A stretch of DNA of 64,000 bases, taken from contig NZ_JAFMYU010000016.1 in assembly GCF_017353255.1 (NCBI RefSeq), forward strand, positions 62,001 through 126,000, read 5' to 3'. Shown in pieces: positions 37,508-46,556 of this stretch. Made by a program: the position numbers and the translations under genes. Positions within the stretch are counted from its first letter, which is position 1; every line of letters begins with the position of its first letter. The notes under the pieces were generated by a model. It saw only the letters and a program-made list of their open reading frames with translations. It had not been told where the DNA came from and did not search any database. Source of the DNA: Fibrella aquatilis (GTDB lineage Bacteria > Bacteroidota > Bacteroidia > Cytophagales > Spirosomataceae).

Positions 37508-37771
37508 ATGAAATCGCTTTTGCTTCTGATTCCTCTCCTGATGGGGTTGGGTAGCGGCTGTAAACAGGACGACAGCCAGCTAATCCAACCTGACAAGGCT
37601 AACCAGCCATTGGCTACTGGCCAGACAGTCCAACGTACCCGACAGACTGCTACATCGAGTCTATACACGAACCATCGCCCGCCGACACCTTTTTCCTGCA
37701 CCCTGGTTGCTCCGTCTGAACCGATGACGAACAACGTGGTAAAGCCGATGCTGGCCCGGCGCGTCAAATGA
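37508..37771 (+). CDS. Small putative lipoprotein
   Basis: 87 aa from ATG 37508. Signal and lipobox LLLIPLLMGLGSGCKQDD, then a low-complexity tail that looks frameshifted or degraded (TVQRTRQTATSSLYTN). No family recognised. It lies in a run of short or broken genes (36204-39150). Confidence 0.45.
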   Translation: MKSLLLLIPLLMGLGSGCKQDDSQLIQPDKANQPLATGQTVQRTRQTATSSLYTNHRPPTPFSCTLVAPSEPMTNNVVKPMLARRVK

Positions 37772-37795
37772 CTATGAAACTAACGCTTATCGATC

Positions 37796-38197
37796 ATGAA
37801 AACTCGCATGACCCAGTTGCTGTTGTTCGCCCACCTTTTTGGCTTCCTCGCCACGTTCGCCCAAAATGCCCCGCCCACTGCTGAACCATCCCCTTCGCTC
37901 GTAGGTCGCTGGCAAAACCGATCACCGAAAGGGGTTGTGGGGATGGCCGTATTTCGGGCCGACAGCTCCTGTAGTGGTTTTGTCAACGGGAAGCAATTCG
38001 TCAGTGGAACTTATTACGTCCGGCAGGACACTTTTCACATTCAAGATGGCGCTTGCGGTGCCTAGTACGGGACCTACAAACTCACCTTCGTTACGAGCGA
38101 TTCGATCCACTTCGCGGCCATTCAGGACCGGTGCCAGGGACGACGGCAGGGGAGCGACGGGTTGACGCTTGGGCGGATAAAGCCAGCCAAACCATGA
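37796..38197 (+). pseudogene. Secreted small protein gene interrupted by an in-frame TAG
   Basis: The frame begins MKTRMTQLLLFAHLFGF with a signal peptide, runs through SLVGRWQNRSPKGVVGM and HIQDGACGA, then meets TAG at 38063-38065. The same frame continues after the stop as YGTYKLTFVTSDSIHFAAI and QDRCQGRRQGSDGLTLGRI to a TGA at 38195-38197, which overlaps the ATG of the next gene. Length and content on both sides fit one lipocalin-like protein of about 133 residues. The stop replaces one codon without a frameshift. Confidence 0.8.
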
Positions 38198-39150
38198 AAC
38201 CTACCTGGGTAGTGCTGACCTTGTTGGGTATAGCCGGGCTGGGCGGTTCGGCCTTCGTTACCGACGAACCCAACCAGGTGGCAGTTCTCGGCGAACGCCT
38301 GTTTTCGGACCCGATCCTGTCACGTACCCGCACCATTAGCTGCGCCACCTGCCACCGGCCCGACTACGCCTTTGCCGATACGTCGGCGGTGAGTGTGGGC
38401 GTGCGGGGGCAGCGGGGCAAACGGAATACGCCCTCGGCCATGAATGTGTTGCTACAAGCCAATTTCTTCTGGGACGGGCGGGCCGCTACCCTGGAAGAGC
38501 AAGTCCTGGCCCCCATCGAAAATCCCGACGAGATGGACTTGCCCATTGCCGAAGCCGTGAACCGCCTCAACAGGAGCAAGACCTACGTCGCGCAGTTCGG
38601 GCGGGTGTTTGGCGAGCTACCAAGCCGGACGAATCTGGCGAAAGCGTTGGCCGAGTTTCAGCGGACGCTCGAAACCGCCGACTCTCCTTTCGACGACTAG
38701 CGCATGAATGATAACGAAGCTGCCGTCAGCGAGTCGGCCAAACGCGGGTTTGCGCTCTTCAACGGCAGGGCCAACTGCGTTCAGTGCCATTTTGGAGCCA
38801 ATTTCAACAACTCCGATTTTCGGAACATCGGCCTCTTTGACGGCAAGACGCTAACCGACAGCGGGCGGGCGGCGGTAACGAAGCAAGCCGGTGATCTGGG
38901 TAAATTCAAAATCGGTCCACTGCGCAATGTGGCCCTCACGGCTCCCTACATGCACAACGGTATGTTCAAAACGCTGCACGAGGTGGTCGACTACTATGAC
39001 GACCCCGACAAGGTAGTACCCGACGCCATTAATCGCGACCCACTGCTGGCCAAACCACTGGGGCTAACAGCACAGGAAAAACAGGATTTAGTGAGTTTTT
39101 TGCAATCATTGACCGACAACCGGTTTTCGAGAATGACAGCAAAGCCATGA
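38194..39150 (+). pseudogene. Di-heme cytochrome c peroxidase (MauG/CcpA-like) gene interrupted by an in-frame TAG
   Basis: The first part (168 codons from ATG 38194) has a signal-like N-terminus, ISCATCHRPDYAFAD (first heme site, CATCH), GKRNTPSAMNV and NFFWDGRAATLEEQ. A TAG follows at 38698-38700 after ADSPFDD. The same frame continues with MNDNEAAVSESAKRGF, NCVQCHFGANF (second heme site), IGPLRNVALTAPYMHNGMF and LVSFLQSL to 39150. Both halves together have the normal order and length of one periplasmic di-heme peroxidase. Either the gene is dead, the stop is read through, or the two halves are made separately. Confidence 0.88.
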
Positions 39151-39172
39151 TGCCCACCCGCAGTAAAAAAGC

Positions 39173-41152
39173 CTACACCTCGAAGGCCTGGAACGCTTTG
39201 AGCGAACCGGGGTTGCGCATGGTGTCGGGGCTGGCCACGCGGTCGGGTTGTTGGCCCATGAGGATTTTTTTGACGGGCGTTTCCATCTTCTTGCCACTAA
39301 TGGTATAGGGTACTTCGGCAATCTGATGGATGCTGTCGGGTACGTGGCGGGGGCTGTATTGGCTGCGCAGGGCCTGCTTAATACGCGTTTTCAGGTCGTC
39401 GCTGAGGGTTTGGCCATCGCGGAGGGCTACGAACAGTGGCATCTGGTAGGCACCGTCTTCGTGCTCGATACCCACCACCAGGCTGTCGGCAATTTCGGGG
39501 AGGCTCTCCACGGCACTGTATATTTCGGCGGTGCCAATGCGGACCCCGTCGCGGTTGAGGGTGGCGTCGGAACGTCCGTAGATGATAACGGTGCCCCGGT
39601 CGGTGATTTTGATCCAGTCACCATGCCGCCATACGTTGGGGTTCTGCTCGAAGTAGGAGGCCCGGTAGCGTTCGTTGTTGTGGGCGGGGTTGTCGCTTCT
39701 GTCGCCCCAGAAATAAATGGGCATAGACGGCATCGGCTCCAGAATCATCATCTCGCCCAGGGCCTCGCGCACGGGTTGGCCGTCCTCGTCAAACGCCTCG
39801 ACATGGCAACCCAGCAGTCGACATTGGATCTCGCCCGCCACCACGGCATCAAGCGGATTGCCGCCCACAAAGCCACTACACACGTCGGTGCCACCGCTGA
39901 GCGAGATGAGCCAGACGTCGCTTTTCACGTTCTCGTAAATCCACCGGAAACCTTCGGGCGGCAGGGGTGAGCCGGTCGAGCCAATGGTTCGTAATGACTT
40001 AAATGCCAACGTATTAGTTGGCCTCAGCCCCTGCCTCATGCAGGAGAGGTAATACGCCGCCCCGCCCCCGAAATGGTTCACCTGCGCCTGCTCGGCCAGG
40101 AGCCAGAGGCGGCTCAGGTCGGGGTAAGCGGGTGAGCCTTCATACAGCACCAGCGTAGCCCCCACTAGCATAGAGGCCAGCGAAAAATTCCACATCATCC
40201 AGCCCGTGGTGGTATACCAGAAGTAGCGTTCGCCGGGGCGCACGTCCTGGTGCAGGGCCAGGGCCTTGAGGTGTTCCAGCAAACAGCCGCCCACGCTGTG
40301 GGTAATGGCCTTGGGCTTGCCCGTGGTGCCCGACGAAAACAGGATCCAGAGGGGGCTGTCGAACGGGACGGGTTCAAACGTCAGCGCTGCAAAGGGAGTG
40401 TCGAGCACGTCGGCCCAGGCGGTGGTGCCGGCAGGCGAAGTGGCATCATTATTTAGAAACGGCACCCAGACAGTGGCCTTCAGCGAGGGCAGGCCCCGCT
40501 GCAACTGAACCAGGTCGTCCTGTTTATCAATGGCCTTGCCGTTGTAGGTGTAGCCGTCGGCAATTAGCAGTACGGTAGGGGCTATTTGCCGAAACCGGTC
40601 GAGCACACTGGCCGTGCCAAAATCGGGCGAACAACTCGACCAGACGGCCCCCAGCGATTGCGTGGCCAGAAAGCCTACCACGGCTTCGGGGATGTTGGGC
40701 AGCAAGGCCACCACGCGGTCGCCCACGCCCACGCCCTGCTGCCGCAGAAACTCGGCCAGGGCACCCACCTGCTTTGCCAGTTCGGGCCACGACATAGCCC
40801 GGAGCCGGTTGCGTTCCGAGGCGTAGAGCAGGGCCGGGTAGGTGTGGTTGGCGTTGCGAAAAATGTGTTCGGCGTAGTTGACGGTGGCCCCCGTAAACCA
40901 CTGCGTACCGATCATGCCCTGCCGGGGTCGTTCGAGCACGCTTCGGTAGGGGGCGTGAAATTTCACCTCGAAATAAGTAGCAATGACTTCCCAGAAATCA
41001 TCGACGTTGGCCACCGACCAGTGCCATAAATCGTCGTAATGACGCAGATAAAGGCCTTTTTTAACAAACAGGTAGTCGATAAAGTGTTTCATCCGCGACT
41101 GCTGTTTGGAGCGGGCGTCGGGTGTCCAGAGCGGGGTAGGGGTGGGGGTCAT
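39173..41152 (-). CDS. Acetoacetyl-CoA synthetase (acetoacetate-CoA ligase)
   Basis: 659 aa from ATG 41152. The adenylate-forming core is intact: ILFSSGTTGKPKAITHS (AMP-binding P-loop), YFWYTTTGWMMWN, SLSGGTDVCSGFVGGNP, and TDRGTVIIYGRSDATLNRDG with the hinge region. The C-terminus EVPYTISGKKMETPVKKIL includes the catalytic Lys. It activates acetoacetate to acetoacetyl-CoA, feeding ketone-body use, leucine breakdown or polymer synthesis. Its 3' end is the source of the two fragments at 21357 and 24934. Confidence 0.92.
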   Translation of the reverse strand: MTPTPTPLWTPDARSKQQSRMKHFIDYLFVKKGLYLRHYDDLWHWSVANVDDFWEVIATYFEVKFHAPYRSVLERPRQGMIGTQWFTGATVNYAEHIFRNANHTYPALLYASERNRLRAMSWPELAKQVGALAEFLRQQGVGVGDRVVALLPNIPEAVVGFLATQSLGAVWSSCSPDFGTASVLDRFRQIAPTVLLIADGYTYNGKAIDKQDDLVQLQRGLPSLKATVWVPFLNNDATSPAGTTAWADVLDTPFAALTFEPVPFDSPLWILFSSGTTGKPKAITHSVGGCLLEHLKALALHQDVRPGERYFWYTTTGWMMWNFSLASMLVGATLVLYEGSPAYPDLSRLWLLAEQAQVNHFGGGAAYYLSCMRQGLRPTNTLAFKSLRTIGSTGSPLPPEGFRWIYENVKSDVWLISLSGGTDVCSGFVGGNPLDAVVAGEIQCRLLGCHVEAFDEDGQPVREALGEMMILEPMPSMPIYFWGDRSDNPAHNNERYRASYFEQNPNVWRHGDWIKITDRGTVIIYGRSDATLNRDGVRIGTAEIYSAVESLPEIADSLVVGIEHEDGAYQMPLFVALRDGQTLSDDLKTRIKQALRSQYSPRHVPDSIHQIAEVPYTISGKKMETPVKKILMGQQPDRVASPDTMRNPGSLKAFQAFEV

Positions 41153-41165
41153 GGGCAAAAAAAGA

Positions 41166-41210
41166 GCGGGATTCGGCGTTACTGACTGATGTAGTAACGC
41201 CGAATCCCGC
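41166..41210 (-). terminator. 17-bp hairpin between the YcxB-like and acetoacetyl-CoA synthetase genes
   Basis: GCGGGATTCGGCGTTAC pairs perfectly with GTAACGCCGAATCCCGC across an 11-nt loop. No long T run follows on the minus strand beyond a few T. It sits just after the 41232 gene and before the synthetase start, so it can end the upstream minus-strand transcript. Confidence 0.6.
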
Positions 41211-41231
41211 CCGCTTCGCGTACCGTTCGCG

Positions 41232-41837
41232 CTATTTGGCTGTCGTAGTTGCTTTGGCTGGGGTGGTGCTTTCGGCTTCTGGCAGCAGGCCTTTCCGGCG
41301 CAGGAGCAACTCCATAAATTTCTGGTCGTTTTCGCTCGTGAAGATCGAAAAGGGGAGGTATAAAAACTGCGCCCGGGCCATTTGCTTAGCCAGGTAGCCC
41401 ATGAAGAAATTCATGGCTGGCATACCCTTTGCGTCGAGGCCGTTACCCAGTTGCAACACGTAGGCGTCCTTGGTTTTAACGCCGCTCTTAATCATGTCCC
41501 ACTTCAACATGCCGCCTTCTTTGGCGTTGAGCTTCATGAGAATATGGCGGCTGTCGATCTCGTAGACGTACTTTTCAAACATCGGCTTGAACTGCTCCGA
41601 CTGCGACACGCCCGTAAACTGAACGGCCCAAAACAGCACATAGATGACCGTGAGCAGGATTACCACCACGTAGATCCAGTAGTTGGGATACACGTGCGTC
41701 AGGTTCAGGATGGCGTTAATCAGGATAAGGGCCAGCGGTATGCCGCTCCACAGCCAGTTGTCGCGCACCCACTGCCGAAACGCTAAGCTGATGTAGGTTT
41801 TTTGGTCTAAGGCGTACTTTTTGGTTTTGATTGTCAT
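41232..41837 (-). CDS. YcxB-like membrane protein
   Basis: 201 aa from ATG 41837. Two adjacent membrane segments, NWLWSGIPLALILINAILNL and YWIYVVVILLTVIYVLFWA, are followed by a cytoplasmic domain (YVYEIDSRHILMKLNAKEG, FTSENDQKFMELLLRRKGLL) that matches the YcxB-like C-terminal pattern. The tail is Thr/Ala-rich. Function unknown for the family. Confidence 0.7.
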   Translation of the reverse strand: MTIKTKKYALDQKTYISLAFRQWVRDNWLWSGIPLALILINAILNLTHVYPNYWIYVVVILLTVIYVLFWAVQFTGVSQSEQFKPMFEKYVYEIDSRHILMKLNAKEGGMLKWDMIKSGVKTKDAYVLQLGNGLDAKGMPAMNFFMGYLAKQMARAQFLYLPFSIFTSENDQKFMELLLRRKGLLPEAESTTPAKATTTAK

Positions 41838-41879
41838 GACGTACCCGCACGGAAAATGAAGGTGCAAAGATACGAACAA

Positions 41880-42320
41880 TCAGGCTTTGCGGAATTGCAG
41901 CGAGTGAATCACCACCCGCTTGTCGGCGCGGCGGTGCATGAGCACATAGACCTGGTAGTGGTCTTCGCCGGTGTAATAAGAGCCGGTACGGTACAGTAAA
42001 TTACCCGATCCGCCTTTGTAAATATACTCAAAACGATAGGGTGGGTATTTTCTGAAGAAAGTACCTAAAATAAGCTCGGCTTGCCGGGCGCTCACGGTGG
42101 TATAGTCTACCTGAAGCGCGTCTATCTTTAGTTCAATCTGCTTGTCGAAATAAGTAGCCAGTGGAGCGGCTTTACCGGCTTTTACAGAGCTGATAATCAG
42201 AACATTAATGTCATTGTCGAGAGTGAGAGATGGAAGCGTAATCAGCAGCATTATGGCCAGAAGAAAGCGTCTGATGGGGCGTTGGATGGGGAGAAAGAGG
42301 TTGGTAGTTACGTGTAGCAT
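41880..42320 (-). CDS. DUF4783-like exported protein
   Basis: 146 aa with a hydrophobic N-terminus (RRFLLAIMLLITLPSLTL). The body SSVKAGKAAPLATYFDKQIE, ARQAELILGTFFRKYPPYRF, YKGGSGNLLYRTGSYYTGED and KRVVIHSLQFRKA has the length and pattern of DUF4783, an NTF2-like family found almost only in Bacteroidota. Role unknown. Confidence 0.82.
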   Translation of the reverse strand: MLHVTTNLFLPIQRPIRRFLLAIMLLITLPSLTLDNDINVLIISSVKAGKAAPLATYFDKQIELKIDALQVDYTTVSARQAELILGTFFRKYPPYRFEYIYKGGSGNLLYRTGSYYTGEDHYQVYVLMHRRADKRVVIHSLQFRKA

Positions 42321-42448
42321 GGGGTATAGAAACTACCCATAGTGCGGGTGGCTTTCTCATCTATTGGCGAAAACTGTGCCAAGTCCGGCTCCATTGGCTC
42401 AAAGTTTTTTTGCCAACTTTACAACGTGCATCCACCGGGCTATCCTGT

Positions 42449-42949
42449 ATGACAACCACCCAGATTTTGACTGCCGACCAGATTCAGCAGAAAATACGCC
42501 GTATTGCCTTCCAGGTCTATGAAACCAATTTCGCCGAAGCCCACGTGCTACTGGCGGGCGTGGCAGGCGAGGGGTTTGTGCTGGCCCAGCGCCTGGCCGA
42601 CGAGCTTAGTCAGATTGCTCCCTTCCGGGTCACGCTGGTGAAAATCGACATCGACAAGTCGCAGCCCGCTCAACCCGACATTCCGCTGCCCACCCTGCCC
42701 GCCCATTACGCCGGGGTGGTGGTCCTCGTCGACGACGTGCTGAATTCGGGCCGGACGCTGGCGTTTAGTTTGCAGCCGTTTCTGCACGTGCCCGTCAGCA
42801 AGATTCAGATTGCCGTGCTCGTAAATCGCAACCACCCCCGCTACCCCATCGCCGCCAGCTTCATCGGCTACGAACTGGCCACTACCCTCAACGAACACGT
42901 AGAAGTGGTACTGAGTGATGCTGCCAGGGAGGGGGTGTATTTGAGGTGA
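42449..42949 (+). CDS. Phosphoribosyltransferase-domain protein (PyrR-like)
   Basis: 166 aa from ATG 42449. The PRPP-binding loop is VVLVDDVLNSGRTL with the two adjacent Asp residues, and HVLLAGVAGEGFVLAQRLAD forms the first strand and helix. This is the type I PRTase fold, close to PyrR-type uracil phosphoribosyltransferase/attenuation regulators. The stop lies at the edge of the long hairpin at 42946. Confidence 0.85.
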   Translation: MTTTQILTADQIQQKIRRIAFQVYETNFAEAHVLLAGVAGEGFVLAQRLADELSQIAPFRVTLVKIDIDKSQPAQPDIPLPTLPAHYAGVVVLVDDVLNSGRTLAFSLQPFLHVPVSKIQIAVLVNRNHPRYPIAASFIGYELATTLNEHVEVVLSDAAREGVYLR

Positions 42950-43063
42950 AGGGATTTACGAATTACGCTGACGCACGAGTACGCTTGCTTTAGCCGACTG
43001 GCGTAAGCAAGCGTACTCATGCGTCAGCGTAATTCGTAAATCGTACATCGTAAATCCCTTCAC
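42946..43063. repeat. Long imperfect palindrome between convergent genes
   Basis: The left arm GTGAAGGGATTTACG...AATTACGCTGACGC pairs with the right arm for over 40 bp, with only a 14-bp extra module (ATGTACGATTTACG-type) on the right arm and one mismatch in the inner stem. Tip contains GAGTACGCTTGCTT. The outer ends include the stop codons of both convergent genes (42947-42949 and 43060-43062). It can act as a bidirectional terminator. Confidence 0.85.
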
Positions 43064-43362
43064 GCTTCCTCCAGCAACGTTCTGAACGACACGTACTTGC
43101 CGGTGTAGCGGTCGGCTACGTCTTGCTGGAGGGCGGCTTGGTGGAGGCTTTGGTAGGTGACGAAATCTTCCATGGCCCGAAACCAATACTGAAACGTATA
43201 AGTGATGCCGCCGTTGTCTACTTCGGTGAGCAGCTTGAGCACGTTTTTCTGGATGGGCAGCCCTGTGGCCATTACGGCGGGCATGTGTTCGTCTTTCATC
43301 CACCGCAGAAACTCACGCTCGATGGCGGGTTCGATGCTCATCGTAATGTTATACAGAATCAT
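43060..43362 (-). CDS. DUF4286 family protein
   Basis: 100 aa from ATG 43362, beginning ILYNITMSIEPAIEREFLRW and continuing MKDEHMPAVMATGLP, TYTFQYWFRAMEDFVTYQSL and GKYVSFRTLLEEA. This is the DUF4286 pattern, a small dimeric alpha/beta barrel-like (ferredoxin-like) domain common in Bacteroidota. Function unknown. Confidence 0.88.
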   Translation of the reverse strand: MILYNITMSIEPAIEREFLRWMKDEHMPAVMATGLPIQKNVLKLLTEVDNGGITYTFQYWFRAMEDFVTYQSLHQAALQQDVADRYTGKYVSFRTLLEEA

Positions 43363-43422
43363 AGGCTGGGTACGGGTTTGTCCGTTTCTTTGCGGGTGCA
43401 ATTTTTTTGATAAACCTACACG

Positions 43423-43854
43423 ATGTATACTGGATTAGTTCATGCCCACTCCGGGCTTCGCTGGTTGGCGCTGGTGCTGCTGCTGGCCGCCGTTTTTGTG
43501 TCGATCAGCCGCTGGCAGGGTAATAAACCCTTCACCGATGGCAACCGCAAGCTTTACCTGTTCACGCTCATTTCGGTACACCTGCAACTAGTGCTGGGCC
43601 TGATTCTGTACTTCATCAGCCCCAAAGTCAACTTCGACGCCCTGGCCAATCGGGTTATCCGGTTCTACACTGTAGAACACATCACGATCATGCTGCTGGC
43701 CATTGCCCTCATCACGGTGGGTTATTCGCGCGGCAAACGCGCCACCTCCGACGTGCAAAAGCACCGCCTTGTGGGCATCTTCTACGCCCTTGGCCTCGCC
43801 CTCATCCTAGCCGGCATCCCCTGGGCGTTCCGGGGTTTAGGCGCGGGGAATTGA
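43423..43854 (+). CDS. Four-helix membrane protein, cytochrome b-like
   Basis: 143 aa with four hydrophobic segments: LRWLALVLLLAAVFVSI, YLFTLISVHLQLVLGLILYF, HITIMLLAIALITVGY and LVGIFYALGLALILAGIPWA. Conserved-looking His residues lie in VHAHSGLRW, SVHLQLV, VEHITIM and QKHRLVG, pairing across helices as in small heme b membrane proteins. Bacteroidota relatives are often called cytochrome B. Heme binding is inferred from the His pattern. Confidence 0.7.
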   Translation: MYTGLVHAHSGLRWLALVLLLAAVFVSISRWQGNKPFTDGNRKLYLFTLISVHLQLVLGLILYFISPKVNFDALANRVIRFYTVEHITIMLLAIALITVGYSRGKRATSDVQKHRLVGIFYALGLALILAGIPWAFRGLGAGN

Positions 43855-43955
43855 GTTTAAAGTCTAAAGTCCAAGGTTCAACGTCCAAAGTTGGCTGACG
43901 CGTCAGTATCCAGTTGCGTCAGCCAACTTTGGACGTTAGACCTTGGACTTTAAAC
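43855..43955. repeat. Long near-perfect hairpin in an intergenic gap
   Basis: GTTTAAAGTC...GTTGGCTGACGC forms the left arm and its complement ends at 43955, giving a stem of about 40 bp. The left arm has one extra 7-bp TAAAGTC module and two internal mismatches. The inner tip is GGCTGACGC...GCGTCAGCC, shared with other hairpins in this window. It separates two plus-strand genes. Confidence 0.85.
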
Positions 43956-43974
43956 GTTGAACCCCCTATCTCCC

Positions 43975-44583
43975 ATGAAATCAACCCTTTCCCTTCCCTG
44001 CTTCCTGCTTATGGCGGGTAGCGTAGTGGCCCAAACGCCTGCTGTGCCTTCGGCTGAGATGCAAATTAAAACCGCCGTGCTGGCTGCGCCGACCGACAAG
44101 CAGGCGGGGGCTACGGTGTATGGGTATTCTGACAAAAGCGAGTTTGTGCTACTCCGCAAAGGCACCAACGAACTCGTTTGCCTGGCCGATGATCCCGCTC
44201 AGAAAGGCCTTAGCGTGTCGTGTTACCACCAGGACCTGGAACCGTTTATGAAACGAGGGCGCGAGTTGAAGCAGGCGGGTAAAAAGCCCGCCGACGTGCT
44301 GGAAGCCCGCGAGCAGGAGGTAAAGGCCGGTAAGTTGAAAATGCCCGCTCAGCCCACCACGCTCTATGCCTACAGCGCCAAACCCGAAAATTACGACCCC
44401 GCCACCGGTGCCGTGAAAGATGGTTACCTACGCTACGTGGTCTACATTCCTTACGCCACCGCCGAAAGCACGGGCCTGCCCCTGAAGCCCGAAGCACCAG
44501 GTATGCCCTGGATCATGGACCCCGGTACGCATCGCGCCCATATTATGATCAACCCGCCTGTATCGACCACCGCTGCCAAATAG
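43975..44583 (+). CDS. Secreted protein of unknown function
   Basis: 202 aa from ATG 43975, signal peptide LPCFLLMAGSVVAQ. The mature part includes ATVYGYSDKSEFVLLRKGTN, LEPFMKRGRELKQAGKKP and PWIMDPGTHRAHIMINPP. No named family recognised, though the overall plan (secreted, 180 residues, conserved GTHRAHIM-like end) looks like a real conserved protein. Confidence 0.65.
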   Translation: MKSTLSLPCFLLMAGSVVAQTPAVPSAEMQIKTAVLAAPTDKQAGATVYGYSDKSEFVLLRKGTNELVCLADDPAQKGLSVSCYHQDLEPFMKRGRELKQAGKKPADVLEAREQEVKAGKLKMPAQPTTLYAYSAKPENYDPATGAVKDGYLRYVVYIPYATAESTGLPLKPEAPGMPWIMDPGTHRAHIMINPPVSTTAAK

Positions 44584-44716
44584 CCTGTGTAGTTGGTACG
44601 CCATACCTTGGCGTAATGATGCCACTTGTTCTTTTTATAATACAATAAAAAGGCAACAAATTGGCCGTTTCCCTCAAAAAAGTAGTATTCGGTTCGTTCG
44701 CCTGTACGGAGAGCCG

Positions 44717-44724
44717 TAGTTTTG
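44717..44724 (+). promoter_or_regulatory. Possible -7 element TAGTTTTG upstream of the 522-aa protein gene
   Basis: TAGTTTTG fits the Bacteroidota TAnnTTTG -7 box and sits 35 bp before the ATG at 44759. A matching TTTG at the -33 position is not evident; the nearest is a weaker GTTCG. Confidence 0.4.
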
Positions 44725-44758
44725 CGTTCTAGGTTTTACAATTCCCGGACGCATTCAC

Positions 44759-46327
44759 ATGACCAACGGCACTTTCCTGGCGCTGTTACTGATGGGGTGG
44801 CTTTGCTGCTTTACCAGCCATGCGCAGGACCCCAAATCGCTTCAACTTTCGCTGCCCCAAACCGCCGACTGGAACGTGGTGTCGGAAGGACAGTCCATCC
44901 GGTTCGACCTGAAAACCACCGGTGCTGCGCCCACCGACACGCTGACATACGCTATTGCGCAGGGCATGATGGATGGTATGAGCTTCGACTCGTTGGGGCG
45001 CTTTAGCTGGACACCCGGCTTCGACGTGGTAGAGCGACTGAAAGCCAGCCGGACCGTGCCCGTTATTTTTGAGGTGCACAACCGGCATGGTCAATCGGCT
45101 ACGCAACTGGCTGATATCAAGGTACTTCCTGTAAACCGCCCGCCTGCGGTAGAAGACCTGGCGCCGTTCTACGTGCGGTTCCAAACCCAGAACGTCTATA
45201 AATTCGACCCCAAGCAGGTCTATGATGCCGACGGCGACCCTATTGCTTTTATCCCCATCCCCGATCAGATGCCCGAAGGCAGTAAGCTGAATGCCCAGGG
45301 TGAACTGACCTGGACGCTGTCGCGGAATCAATTTAGCCAACTGCGCACAAAGCCCCTCTACCTGGAATTTTGGGTGGAAGATCAACCGCTGAAAGCACGG
45401 ACCAAAGGCCGCCTCAAGATTGATGCCACGCAGATGGATTTGCCGCCTATTATTTCGGTGGTGCCGAAAGACCTTACTTATCGTATCCGCGAAAACGCAG
45501 CTATCAACCTAAAATTCTACCTCTCTGACCCCAACGGCGACGAAGACATCAACACCTTCGACTTCCTGAGCACCAATCAGACCGTGCCGAAGTCGGCGCT
45601 GGTGCGCAATACAAACAACCAATACGAATTTATCTGGACGCCCGGCTATGAGTTTGTGCGTGACCCCTATGACACGGTGCGGGTAGACCTGACGTTTTTT
45701 GTGCTCGACAAAGCCCAGAACCGCGACGAAAAAACGATCTCGATCACGGTGCTTAACACGGTGAATGAAGACGCCAAAGACCGCTACAACTTTGCCCTCT
45801 ACCGGCAGGTATTGGTGCAGGCTTGGAACCTGGTCGAGCAGTTGGACGAGAAGGAGCAGGAACTGAAAAAAGACTATAAACGGGCTAAGGGCGGCAAGCG
45901 AAACCGGTCTATGGCCAACGCGTCGCTAGGAGCCATCACGGGCATTTCGCCCACCATAAAAGACCCTGGTAATCAGCGCCTTATATCGGCAATTGGCGGC
46001 ACGGCCGTGCTCACGATGGGTACGCTGGAGGCTACCGAAGTAATTGGTAAGCCCATGAAAGACCTGCTGGACCGGTACAACTACGTGCTGGGTAAAAAGA
46101 CCGAACTCCAGAACAAAGGCGACGTGTTTGCCCGTGAGTTTGCCCTTAAATCGGCCCGCCGCACCAATGATTTCATCAAGCGCCTCGATGACTTTCGGAA
46201 CACCATGAGCCTCAGCGGCCTGGTGGCCCTGGAACTGGATGCCAACTGGCAAAACAAAAAAGAAGCCACCGACAAGGCCATCAAGCGCACCTTCAAGGAT
46301 TATACCCCGCTGGAGGAAGCGCAATAA
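44759..46327 (+). CDS. Secreted protein with cadherin/Ig-like repeats and coiled-coil C-terminus
   Basis: 522 aa with signal peptide (LALLLMGWLCCFTSHAQ). The first 330 residues contain repeated beta-domains with VYDADGDPIAFIPIPDQMPE, GELTWTLSRNQFSQL, YLSDPNGDEDINTFDFLS and YEFIWTPGYEFV, matching cadherin/dystroglycan-like Ig folds that often bind calcium. The C-terminal third (VQAWNLVEQLDEKEQELKKD, RYNYVLGKKTELQNKGDVFA) is helical. Role in surface adhesion or gliding-related structures is possible but not shown. Confidence 0.75.
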   Translation: MTNGTFLALLLMGWLCCFTSHAQDPKSLQLSLPQTADWNVVSEGQSIRFDLKTTGAAPTDTLTYAIAQGMMDGMSFDSLGRFSWTPGFDVVERLKASRTVPVIFEVHNRHGQSATQLADIKVLPVNRPPAVEDLAPFYVRFQTQNVYKFDPKQVYDADGDPIAFIPIPDQMPEGSKLNAQGELTWTLSRNQFSQLRTKPLYLEFWVEDQPLKARTKGRLKIDATQMDLPPIISVVPKDLTYRIRENAAINLKFYLSDPNGDEDINTFDFLSTNQTVPKSALVRNTNNQYEFIWTPGYEFVRDPYDTVRVDLTFFVLDKAQNRDEKTISITVLNTVNEDAKDRYNFALYRQVLVQAWNLVEQLDEKEQELKKDYKRAKGGKRNRSMANASLGAITGISPTIKDPGNQRLISAIGGTAVLTMGTLEATEVIGKPMKDLLDRYNYVLGKKTELQNKGDVFAREFALKSARRTNDFIKRLDDFRNTMSLSGLVALELDANWQNKKEATDKAIKRTFKDYTPLEEAQ

Positions 46328-46425
46328 GGGTTAATGTACAATGTACAATGAATAATGTACAATGGCTCCGCATTCGGACTACTCTTGCGGAGCCATTGTA
46401 CATTATTCATTGTACATTAACCCTT
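46326..46425. repeat. Long hairpin built of GTACAATG modules
   Basis: AAGGGTTAATGTACAATG...GGCTCCGCA pairs with its complement up to 46425. The arms are about 40 bp, near-perfect, with one extra 8-bp module in the left arm. The stop codon of the upstream gene (46325-46327) lies at the outer edge. Acts likely as a terminator. Confidence 0.85.
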
Positions 46426-46556
46426 CCTTTTTGGCCTATTTTTTGCTCTATAGGATTGATTGATTTTATTATTGAATGGCCTACCGTGACCGTTCGTATA
46501 GTGGGTCGTCTATAGGGAAGCAGCCAGTACCGAAGTATCAATCTCCGTAACGTATA

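Noticed and set aside
37796-39150. Genome-wide reassignment of TAG
   Set aside because: Several intact genes here end in TAG with no continued homology, for example the WYL regulator and the 58190 oxidoreductase, so TAG works as a stop.
42956-43303. Minus-strand frame of about 115 residues over the long palindrome and the DUF4286 gene
   Set aside because: It overlaps the well-supported DUF4286 gene in another frame and its other part is the hairpin itself.
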